Made by a program: the position numbers and the translations under genes
DNA from: Oxyruncus cristatus
Taxonomy: Eukaryota; Chordata; Aves; Passeriformes; Cotingidae
DNA: 64,000 nucleotides
Direction of reading: 5' to 3'
Assembly: GCA_013399855.1 (NCBI GenBank)
Contig: VXAY01005592.1
Coordinates: 525,004 to 589,003 of the forward strand
The notes under the pieces: generated by a model
Databases searched by the model: none
What the model saw: the letters and a program-made list of their open reading frames with translations, nothing else
What the model was told of the DNA's origin: nothing
Shown: positions 24,741 to 35,672 of the stretch, piece after piece
How positions within the stretch are numbered: position 1 is the stretch's first letter
Layout of the letters: each line of letters opens with the position of its first letter

Positions 24741-27700
24741 TTTTTAAATGTGTTGCCTTGCTTGTCTTGCTCAGCATAAAATTCCTCACCCAGAATTACA
24801 GCTCTAGGATTTCTGAGCCACTGTTTCCAGCCTTGACAGTTTGCTAAACCATTAGTGACAGCAAACTCTGACTTAAGCACAAATATTTCCTGTTTGTGTA
24901 GACTCTCACAGTCTTCTTTTAGCTTGTTTATGTGAATTTTTGGTGTGGTTTTATCTAGGGAGCTGAAAAGCTTTTTAAAAAAAATCAAGTCCAGCATAAA
25001 CTCCACAAACACTTCAGAATAATGGTTTCAGTTCACTCCTGGTTCAAGCAAAAATAACCCTTCAAACTCTTTTTTAGTATGGATTCAGCTTGGTCCTTAT
25101 GTGTACTTACCAAACAGGACTATGACTGTTGAGCAGGTGCATTAAGAGATAACATTTGCATAAAACACTTCAATGCTCTGAGTGCTCATAATAGAACAAA
25201 CAGAATCAATAGTCCCTTCTCTGGGGTGGGCTTTATTTTATATCCTCGTCTACTGAATGAATAGATATTAAATCCATTCTCCTTATTTTCTCAGATACAT
25301 ACCTATTTTGCTACAGTGCCCTAAGTACCTATATCCAAACATCTCCCCAGATTGGTTGAAAGTTAAGAAAAAATGATTTTGACCTCCTATCAATAGTAGA
25401 AGTGATCTGATTGAAGTCTGGTTGTGCTGGAGGCTTTTTACAACATTTTTGACTGATGGCATGGTGGAAAGCCCTTGAGCCCAGAGAACTGCCCTCCCTT
25501 GCTTCAGCACATGACCAGGGCTGGGCTTTAAGCCCTGCTCACATCCACTTTGGCTGATCTTCACTGGCTGTTCCCACCTTCCTTTTCCAACCCAGTTCAG
25601 TTTCAGCCATCAGAAAAGAGAAAAAATAAAAAACTTGTTAAAGACAGATGGAAGGTTAATGCAATAACAACATGTAGCTTAAGCTCGTGTGTTAATTATT
25701 CAGGGGAGTCCCAGGATGGTTAACCATTCAGGATCAGCAGAACCACTACTGGAAAATATTGATGGGCTCATTTAAATAAATCGGCTTCTTGAGCTAATTG
25801 TTTGATACAAAGGCATTAAACGATTGGACAACTATTTAGGGAGATCATTACAGAGCTGTAGCTGGTTTGTAGCAAGTCTTTTACACTGTGCCCTGTAGAA
25901 ATCTTTGTGGCTTTATGACTTTATATTGCTGTTCTTGTTGTCAGGACTACTGGCAGATCACCAGACTCTTTCACTTTATCAGTCATTTGTTATGTATTTA
26001 AGTATAACAAGAAAGCATGCAGACTTAGGAGCAGATTATATTGATCCTTTTGAAATAGAGAGCATTTTTCAGCGCAATTGAGGTCAGAAGAGCAGGAAAA
26101 ATGTGTAGGTGGAATTGTTTAGTAAACCTTTTCAGATGCTATGGTGTGAGCCAAGCTGCAAAACCCTAAACCAAAATTAATAGTCTCTGGCTTCACAGGA
26201 ATAATTACATGGCATGAAAGCACTCAGGAGGTGACAGGCTGTAAGAAGAGGCCCTGTGGGATGACTGAATGACTAAACCCTCCCTCTCTTCACTGCTCCA
26301 GGGCACATGTGGGACAGGGCGCGCAGTCCTGGTGCCCACAAGGCCATGAGCAGCCCCTGAGCAGTGCCAGGTGGCTGCTGGCACTGGAGCACTCCTGTGA
26401 TGGAACAGGCTTCTGCAAGGGCCATGCTTTGCTCCTCTCCTTTTCTTGTTCTTTCAAGGTTGTCCTCGGGGTGAGTGTGGTGTGCCTGTGTATTAGGAGT
26501 CTAGTGGGATGTCATCCGGAAAAGTTAGGACTCATCTGAGAGCTTAAGAAAGACAACTAACCTAATTTTGATGCACTGAGAAATTGATATGGAGCATTGC
26601 AGAGCAAACTGACAGTGATTTTTGACTTAGAAAAGAAGTAGGTGTGAGGAAGAGTTTCCTTACCTGCTGTTCTCAGCCTCCAGTGGATATACAGGAGGCA
26701 TTCCTTCACAGCTTAAAACGGAGTGATAATTAGTTCTACTCACATGTAACCACGACCACATTTGATTTCACCTCACATAAACCTTGTTCTTGCCTCATCA
26801 TTCAAGAAATCAGGCAAAGCATTGCCTTCTTCAAGTATTGCAGTGGATGGCCCTCTCTTCCCACCAGGAACACGCTTTTGAGGTACATCTCCTGATTGCC
26901 TCTGCTGCCTGTGCTTGCTGCATTCACATGACAGGGCAGCCACCGGCTACCACAGATGGCTTCGTTTTGGGGGAAACTAAGTGTGTGCTCCAAGGGTCAG
27001 CAAGGGCAAGCTTAGACACCATGTCCTGGACAGCACAGCTGGAACACCAGCCTGAACACTGCCTTGTTAAATGTGCCATCCACTGTCCACTGTGAGGAAC
27101 CTTGTGGTTGTCAGCACACAGAAAAACATCCTGGCTTTCATTTCAATGATGATTTTTATCTGCTTAGTTATTATGCAGGCTGCTCTGGTGAATATGGAAA
27201 GTGCTCGTCTTTGGCCTGAATATTTGTTTTCTAAGGTGTGTTTCAAAAATGGCTTGGGTTAACAAGGGAGAGCTCTTGTCAATACTGAAGTCCACAGATA
27301 CAGTCATAGTCTATGGTTTTCATCTTACACTGTCTCTGGGAGGGGCTCGCTTCCACAGTCACACAGCTCTTCCATTCATGAGCAGGAAGCAGCTGTTTGT
27401 CTGGAACAGCGAGGTGTGACTCAGGGGAGAAGTAAACAGAAGTAAAACAAGATCAGATACTGTCTAATAAAATATATGTAGCTAAAGTTTTGTTTCAAGA
27501 CTGCATCAGTTGTCAATTTTAGCTTCTTGTATTTTGGCTATATTAGAGACAACAAAGAAGAATTTATTAAAGGGAAAAAATGAAATTAAAAAAAAGTAGT
27601 TTAATATATAATATTACTGAAATATAGTTACTGTAGTGGAATCTCATACAGAGGATATGTATACATACAGGGCAGAATTGCCTCTACTTAACACCCTTCT

Positions 27701-29141
27701 CAGCTCCCAGCCTGCTTATCAATTCCAACCATACACAGTAAGTGTTCTCTGTATTCACCAAAACTTATTTTTAAGTACTCAAAGGTAAAATGAAAACTTG
27801 TGGTAAAAGTGCCTTCTCATATCCTGTTCTGAAACACTCCTAGTTGTTTTCTGTTTGTGGAAGAAGACATATGGAACTGTATTTGACCTGCCAGCCTCAT
27901 ACATTTAATTACTATTTTATTTGGCCAGATGTTCAGGCTAATTGCAAAGCTGAAATATGAGCACTAATAAAATAATAAACAACTTGAATAGGCAGATTTC
28001 TTGCATACCAAAGCTCTGCGTTTATGAGGTCCACCATATGTCTGAAGACCAAAATCCTAACTGCAACTCTCATTAGGCCCTTCTTCTGGTCTTGTAGACC
28101 AAATATATGGAGACAGCTAGAAAGTGAAATGTGATCCCCCCCATCCACTGTATATCCATACTTGACTTGTAATTCAGTAATTGCCTCTGTGTATTCGTGA
28201 TGAATCTGATCTCCAAAAATTTTCTTAACTTTTATGGAATCCTCAAGTTTAGAGTAACCCTAGATGAAAATCACTAAAACATGTAGTAGTTAACATAAGA
28301 CAGGTCAGATGATGTCTGGGTCATTGTTTCTTTGAGGAACAGATGCATATGTGTGGACATTGAAGCTGGCAGCTGAAGGAGGTGCAGTCTTACCGAAAGT
28401 AAAATAGAGAGCACAGTCAAGTCCAGGAATCCAGACATGAATCTATTTTCCTGATTTATGTTCCTTAGGGTATGTTGTGAGCTGTATGGAAATTTGATTC
28501 TCCCACTGCAGCTCTCTAAGCAAACTCTTTAAGCATTCAGGGTGTTAAACTCACTGTGGGTTTTGTAGGTAAAATTTTCAAAAGGCTGAGAAAATTTGAG
28601 CACGTGACTATTAGGGAAACCATCCAGTGATGAAAATGGTGGGAAGACTTTCTGCTGCTCCTGCATCTCTTGGTTGCTGGGCCTTATCACATTTTGGGGT
28701 GGCAAGAAGCTTTTTAATCTTTCAGGCTTCTCCATAAGGGACATTTGTCGCTTTGCAAAGCCAACGCCTAGAGCTGAGGAAGCTGGCAAGGTGGCAGCTC
28801 ATACTGTCCTGGGCTCTGTCCTGTTGTGTCTGACAGTACAGAGGGCACTCTGGGTCTCTTTGTGTCCTGGTGTTGTATTGGGATAAAGTTCAGGCAGCAT
28901 CTTTCCCCACTTCTGTCGGTAGGATATCAGGTCTTAAGGGGTGGATTGAGATATGCTCCTCCCTCTGGTAAGTGGGAGAATGACAAGTCTGTCAATTAAG
29001 ACAACCTTTATCCATGAAGCCTTGTCCTACCCTAGTTTTGCACCAGCTTTCTTCTGCCTGCCTCTGAACACTCACACTGCATAGCTGAGAGGGACTCAGA
29101 GGGTAAATGGAGGCCTTGGATCCTTGTCATCCAGCTGCCTC

Positions 29142-29192
29142 CTGTGAGCCTCCAGAAAAGTCCTGCATCTGTGAGCCTCCAGAAAAGTCTTG
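29142..29192. repeat. Two-copy tandem duplication, 27-bp period
   Basis: CTGTGAGCCTCCAGAAAAGT recurs 27 bases later with almost no divergence, indicating a recent local duplication. Confidence 0.85.
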
Positions 29193-29560
29193 AAAATATG
29201 TAGAACTAAACACCACCTCTTTCACCATGCTTATTGAAGCAGGTACTTTTTAAAGGCACAGGTTTTAAAGCAAAGCAGTGGGGCTGGTTTTGCACGATGT
29301 AAGGAACCAGTGGTGATGGCAGGGTTGTCCTTGCAGCACCCTCCTCCCTCAGGGGCACCAAGGCTCAGGAAGCATGAAAACACTGGCAGTCATTCATTGA
29401 TGCTGTAGCCATGTGATAGCATCTGCTCCTGGTTTGCTTGCTACAGCAGATCTTGACTAAATTTTCTGGAGGAAAAGAGGGAAAAAAAAGAAGCAGAAAC
29501 GCAACTCCCTCCTTAGGCTGACTACCAGCTTTTATGTGGCAATGAAACGTCCTTCTCCTG

Positions 29561-29580
29561 GTCATGTGCCACCATGTGAC
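29561..29580. promoter_or_regulatory. Pair of CATGTG E-boxes of MITF type
   Basis: GTCATGTGC (29561-29569) matches the M-box core TCATGTG. CATGTGAC (29573-29580) gives TCACATG on the minus strand. Two MITF/TFE-type sites 11 bases apart, ~4.8 kb past the GPR143 polyA signal, could form a downstream enhancer. Chance occurrence is also possible. Confidence 0.3.
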
Positions 29581-30999
29581 AGGGAGCACAGTATTCGTCT
29601 CACCAGCCCTTTCCTCAAGGCACCAGATGACTTGCCAAGGATCAGAAGCATTCCCCCAGCCACACTAAGTGCTCTGTGTAACAACCCAGCTCTGCTAAAG
29701 CCCCATGTCAGGCAGTCAGCCATCCCCTAGGAATGCAATTACACCCAGAGCAATGCAGTGGAGGCTAGATAAGGCTGCTTTTTCCTCAGTTCCCAGGGAT
29801 TTTATAGTCTGAAAGCTGGTATACCCAGATTCCTTCAATACAACGTTTGAATTTAAAATGAAAAAAAAAAAATCTACATTAACAAAATACTTTTTGCTAA
29901 AGACAAAGGACTTTTTAATAAATATCTTTCAGTGTAATAGAGGCCTTTTTGCCTGGTTTGCTGGGCTCTGATGCTAGTGAGCTCCATGACTTCAGTGGAA
30001 ATAAGGCTGATTGAATAACTGGAAACCTGTGAAAGGCATGAGCAGGTAAGCTGAAGACACAAAGGCAGCCGCAAGGCTCCACAGGGAGAATTATTCCTCT
30101 CTTGTAGAGGAATGTGGTTTTGTTTTTTTTCATGGCACCATTTTCAAGTATTAGTTTTATTAGTACATTACTTGGAGACAAGAATAGCATGTATTGTTTT
30201 AATTTATTTCATGAAGATATCACAGTGTAGGCACTCACTTAATGGATTGATTTTATTCCAGATGAGATTCTGATCATACCTATGAAACTGGGAGGTGGCC
30301 TCTTGCCTTTCTTCTGCAGACACTTGTGAAAGAAACTGATAAATATTCAGTTACACAAAAACTTTTATGTCAGTGCACACATACATTGCAGCACACGCAC
30401 ATGCATACAAGTACTCCTTAGGTTTTAGAAGCATAGTGTCTGATGACGGGTAAACTATGAATTAATTCATTTTGGTTTAGAACATTTTGTTTTTCTTCTC
30501 CAAATGTTATTGCCTTTTATTGAAAACCAACAACAAGCACCTCAGAAGATACTACTGGAAATGATGAACAAATATTCTGTTTACAAAAACTTAAATTTTC
30601 ATAAAAATAGAATTTTAACATTCAGTTCACTGCTGCTCCAAAATATTCTTCAAAAACAACATCAAAAATTCCAGCAACATTTTCTCATTAAATTGCCATT
30701 GGTTTGCCTTCTTAGAGTTTTTTTTTCAGGGCCAATTTCCAGTGACAGTTGGGGTGTTTGGCTGGTTTTGGTTTATTTTAACTGACCCAAGCAATAATTT
30801 ATTACATGGGCCTCCAATAGGCTACTGGAGAATATTTGCTTGGGAGAAGCAAGTCCATCTTAGACAAAAACCCATTGAGAATGCCATTCTAAAAAATTGG
30901 CAGATTGGGTTACATTTTTTAAAATTGCTTTGGTATGTTTTCCTTGATCGAGTCATGAGACCTGGACCTTTAATAGGGATATGAAAAAAAAAAAAAAAA

Positions 31000-32110
31000 A
31001 GGGTGTCTATGTGGGCTGACTGAACTTACAGGCTCTCTGCCTGTGTCATCCTCTGTGGAAGAAGGTGAGTGGGTGGATGATTAGCCATGGTCATTTCATT
31101 GCGCACGAATTTCTCATGATTCTCCTCAAAATAGCCTCCAGGAAAGACGCCGACAAGCAGTCATTGTCCAGGGTTTTAAAGATGGCAACACCACACTGAG
31201 GACTTTTCCCAGCAGATTTTTCTTGGGAGTCTAGGTTTCCATCTACCCTAAGTGCCTGTCATGTGAAAAGGGGAGATTTTCTCAAACCTTTAATGTTTGA
31301 TTAATCTGTCAATGCCCTTGAAGGGCTCACATGAACAGGTTATGCAATAACACTCTTTATTAATAAAATTGTGACAGGGTAAGATTTGAGGACTGCCTGT
31401 GATAGTATTTTACTGCAAAAACATATCAAAGCAATACAGTAATTCAAAGCAGTACACTAACAAGCTCTAATTCCTAACAAAAGTTACTTTGAGATGATCA
31501 TTCAGTGTGCATGGAGTACAGTTCTTGCCCAACAGGCATCCGAGGGGGAGAGGTTCAGCCTGTCGCTGATGCCAGAATTTACTCTGGAGTCTTCCCTTAG
31601 TTCTCCCCATTCGTAACTTACTATTCTTTTATGTTTAGGTGGTGTTTGAGTGACTTTAGTCACACATCTTACTCACTGGGGGGTGGTCATACCTTGGGGG
31701 TAAGTATTTCAGTATAGTACCTGAGATAACCTTGGGACAGGTACATGTGTCAGTCCAAGGAAAGTGATTTTGCCACAACTGCTCGTTCAAGGACATCTTC
31801 CTTTATCTCCCTTGTTTTTCAGCTGCTGTGTGGCTTATCAGCTAGGAAGTACCATAGAGTTCCCTCCTCAGCAAGGGTTTTGAGAGAGCCTGACCATGGT
31901 GTACGCACTCCACTCCATCCTCCGTTTGTTTAGTCCCCCTTAGATTTTATTGCGTGTGGGAGGTCAGGTATGCTGACTGCATTCCATCCAGGGAGTAGCA
32001 ACTGTATTTTTCCCTGTAACTTCCTTAATGTTATCTTTTTACCCTCGGTCATCTTCCCACAGTGCCCTCACTGACTGTACTCTCTGCTTTTCCAGTCCAG
32101 TTGGCAGGAC
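31000..32110 (-). mobile_element. Possible LTR-derived sequence, minus orientation
   Basis: Read on the minus strand, this stretch has a C/T-rich, LTR-like texture and an AATAAA with a following GAGTGTTATTGC near 31345-31362, resembling the R/U5 junction of avian ERV LTRs. I could not define terminal TG..CA boundaries, target-site duplications or any retroviral coding sequence. An unclassified intergenic segment is the alternative. Confidence 0.25.
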
Positions 32111-34288
32111 ACCGTGGCTGTAAGGGTTGCAGGAAATCTCAAAAACCCTTCTAAGACCTTAAGACCTTTCTGTTTTTCCCTTAAAGAAAATATTCAGAAT
32201 TTTTCAGGAACTGCAACACAGCATGTAGGGATGCAATGTTCATTTGACACCACAAATTTTCAGAAGCCTGGAGAGACAATTCTCGGTTTTGGAACCGCAG
32301 AACTAAAGCCTTTTTTGTTTGTTGTGCACTTCTGAGTGTGGTGAGTTACTGTAGTAAAGGACAAGGGTGCCAAACTTTGTCCCAGTATTTAATGGGAAGG
32401 ATTTGGAAAGTGATGAGAAGAATATTTTTTTATCTTTTGTATTGAGATAGATACTAATTAATTACACCGTGAAGCCAAGGCTGCTTCTGTGAAGGTAAAA
32501 GATGTTAGATCTTGCATCCACAAAAGAGGATATAGCTGTTTTCCTGCAGTTATTAGGTTTTGTATTCTTTTGGTTTTGTGAATATATTCAAAAGGAAATG
32601 GAAAAAAACTATCTCTAAGGAAACAAAGATCTTCCTTCCTATTGGGAAAGGAGTCAGCAAGAATGATAAATGTCTTGCCAAGTGAGTAATTTCTTCACTT
32701 AAGGGACTTCAAAGCTTTGAAAATTACTTTTTATACCACAGAGCTTAGATATAGAATTGCATGTGCTCTGAACAGACAAAGCTGATCTCACCCTTGACTG
32801 GAAATGATACATAGAAAGATGGCAGGAAAATGAGTAATTTTGAATGAGATGCTGATATTACATCTTCCCAAAATAGTTCTAAAAAGTGCCCTTTAATTGT
32901 ATTGCACACGGACAGAAGTGAGAAGCAAGTGTTTAGGACTGCTCAATGCTTCTAGTGTTAGTTATCGCATAATTTTCAGGCTAAGTAAATATATACAGGA
33001 TAAATAAAGGAAAACTAAACTACAATTTTAGTTTGACAGTGACATATTTTCTTGAAACACTCCTGCAAATGACATGACTAAAAATAGGACCATTGTATAT
33101 CATTTATTTAAGAAACAAAGTGAGAGCTTTTACACAGCACTACCTATTAAGCTCCAGCCCTACTCTGGCTGCCGCCTTCCCTCTCACACTCTTTATTTTG
33201 AGCAGCTGTTACAAAGACTGCTGGTGGTCTTGTGAGAACAGAACAAACATATTTGTCCTAATGGGACATAATTGCTGTGCAGATTTCAGAACATGAACTG
33301 ACACAAGTGTCACGAAAGGGCATTACTTTCTTTTTTTCCAGTATTTGATGATGTGGTGAGGTACTCATCATCAGCACACCAGTTTTTCTAGCACCTGCGT
33401 CTTCCCAAATGTTACATATTAATCTTAATGCTCTAGATCCTTAAACACCTAAAAACTAGATGATGTGACATACAGGTCTGTTTCTTCCAAGTGCTAATTC
33501 CTTTTGAATGCTTTTGACAATCTCCCAGCCTTAGCTCAGGTCAACAGTTCAACCTGTTAAATGGTCACAGAGCAAAAATCCCAGTTCATGTTGAATCCCC
33601 CAGTAAGTACCATGGATCCCATTTTGTTGAATAAAACCCAAGTAAAAACTACACAGCATCCAGTCTGTTAAAGCTAAAACAATCCCCTCCCCCAGTATCC
33701 TTTGAGGTGTCAGTGCCTTGAGCCCCAAGCAGAGGAGCCCATAGGAAGGTACAACTGTGACACCTTCACAAGAGTTGGAATACTCTGGAGTTCTTCAAAA
33801 TCCTCCAACTGATCAAGAAAAGTTGAATTTTAGCTTTGCTATCTTAAAGAAAAAATAAAAATTTACCTTGATCAGAACTGCAGTCCAATTTATTTTATAT
33901 GGAGAAATTTCCTTTTCAGGCAACTTTTTTTAAGGAAACTTTTAACTCAATCTTACCCAAACTGGCTCCTTACCAGCTGCACAGATTTTCAATAAATATG
34001 TGATGTGAGGAGCCATAAAGATGACCTGGTTAAAAGGGAAAAAATACTCCACAGGAGAAGTCTGCTGAAATTCTGAGAGAGAAACTGCCTGCCAGCCTGG
34101 GAGCTGTGACCAGAAGCATCCTTGAGCAGCACAGAGAGCATCTTTGAAGTGCAGCTGGACACCTAGAAACCAGAGGCATCCTGAGATACTCTCAGAAGGT
34201 GCAAAACCAAGGAACTGTAATGGTAACATCATCTGATAAGCTGAAAGATGGTCTGGAAAAAGGGAAAACATAATGAGAAAGCATTAGT

Positions 34289-34750
34289 ATTGGTAACTGC
34301 CATTGGCTGTTCTAACTGCAAGAACAGGAAAAGTTCCAAAATGGAACAGAAATCATCATCTGTTGGCTGTCCCAGGTGAAAACCAGAAATTAACCGCATC
34401 TATTGGCTGCTTGAAGTGGTAGTGTCCTACGCCCTCTTATATATCTCTCTGATTTAAAAATTACTTCCTATCCAAATCAGCTCCTCTCTTCCTGCACTGC
34501 ACATACGTGCTCCTTTCCTGAACAGGTCAGCATGAGCTTGTTCTACAAGACCTTGGACCCTTGTTGGGGACACCTTGCTGACTCCAAACTCCGTGACATG
34601 GATCACCTTTGCAGGGAGACTCTGCCTGTTGTTGTATTGTTCCCCCACTGAGCCCATGTCCAGGGCTGGTCTGGTTTGTGCTCCCACCTCTGGGATGGCT
34701 GGGCCCCTTCTGAGATCTAACAAGCTCGGTGTCACATCTACACACGTAAG
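34289..34750 (+). promoter_or_regulatory. Promoter-like cluster: inverted CCAAT boxes, TATA box and downstream splice donor
   Basis: ATTGG motifs occur at 34289, 34302 (ATTGGCTG) and 34402 (ATTGGCTG), and a variant GTTGGCTG at 34362. TATATA follows at 34438-34443, 29 bases after the last box. A strong donor sequence (ACACAC/GTAAGT) occurs at 34745/34746. Together these look like a core promoter and first exon of a rightward non-coding transcript, or the U3/R part of an LTR. There is no recognisable coding product. Confidence 0.35.
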
Positions 34751-34821
34751 TAACCTGTCATAATTGTATCTGCTGCTATATTATTGATAACTTGGCTTCA
34801 CTAGTGATAATTTAGTAACAT

Positions 34822-34856
34822 TATATATAAAATATTATATACACACACATATACCC
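34822..34856. repeat. TA/CA microsatellite
   Basis: ATATATAAAATATTATATACACACACATATA-type simple repeat, followed by a degenerate GCTGCT/TGCTGT-rich stretch to about 34950. Confidence 0.7.
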
Positions 34857-35251
34857 TTTATTGCTGCTACTCTTGGGCGCTGCTGTAACTGGCTGTGGCT
34901 ATCAGTTAATTGCTGCTGTAGCACTGATTGTTGCTATACCAATGCTTGCAGATAATACTTTGTAATAGCTTGATATACATATATATATTTTTTTCTCCTT
35001 GTGGGTGTACTTGCTAATGGTGAGTTTTAAAGAAAATTAGAGGCTAAAGTCTCCATGCCCTGTGTATTACAAAAGCTATGTACACACAGCTGTGATCTTT
35101 ATACACCCACAGGTCAGGTAACCCTTTAGATCACGACACCACATCACAACTTAAGTCACCCAAACCCAGCTCTTAAGTACCAGGATGCAAAATAGCCCGA
35201 AAAGAATAAGGAACAACACGCACAGAATTCTCTAATATCAAAATATAGCAA

Positions 35252-35257
35252 TTTATT
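35252..35257 (-). terminator. TBL1X distal polyadenylation signal
   Basis: TTTATT on the plus strand is AATAAA in the direction of TBL1X transcription. A G/T-rich element (TGTGCGTGTTGTTCC, minus strand) lies about 30 bases downstream, so cleavage is expected near 35225-35240. This gives a ~4.4 kb 3' UTR, of the order known for TBL1X in mammals. A nearer AATAAA lies in the A-rich tract near 39290. Confidence 0.6.
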
Positions 35258-35640
35258 CAAGACACTGAATATGATCTGTTGATTCTCTCCTTAAAACAAA
35301 TGAGCTACAATACACAAGGTGAATTTGAAGAAAGTGTGGGTGGGGGAGAAACAAAATAAGGGTTGATGTTGTTTCAACAGAACCTGGGAAATGCTGAAAT
35401 GAGAACCAAGTCTGGCTGCAAGTCTGACACAGACAATAAAAACTGCAGAAGCCAGAATTCAGAATTTCAGTGAGTGGCTGAAAGAACATTTTTGCAATTG
35501 ACAAAGAACCACATACTTTAAAAAGGCAGTAAGAGGAAAAAAACGGAGGAAAAATTAAAAAGGGAAAAAGAAAAAGAAACCCGAAAACAAAGCAGACCCT
35601 TACATTTGACAAAGTGCACTTCACTTGGCTCTAAAATTAG

Positions 35641-35672
35641 CTATTTTTTTCTTTTTTTTTAAAAAAAAAACA
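35641..35672. repeat. T-run/A-run inverted repeat
   Basis: A T-rich run (with one C) is immediately followed by ten A, giving a self-complementary stem in the TBL1X 3' UTR about 400 nt before the distal polyA site. Confidence 0.7.

Larger units (their letters stand above)
24741..35225. other. Convergent intergenic spacer between GPR143 and TBL1X
   Basis: About 10.5 kb with no recognised gene. It holds a 27-bp tandem duplication (29142-29192), paired MITF-type E-boxes (29561-29580), an A17 run (30984-31000), LTR-like sequence on the minus strand (about 31.0-32.1 kb) and a CCAAT/TATA promoter-like cluster (34.29-34.75 kb). I looked for a ninth GPR143 exon resembling the mammalian C-terminus and did not find one. 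Confidence 0.7.

Noticed and set aside
24400..35200. A ninth GPR143 coding exon
   Set aside because: I scanned for a phase-1 exon resembling the mammalian C-terminal tail and saw no convincing match. It may be absent or too diverged to recognise by eye.
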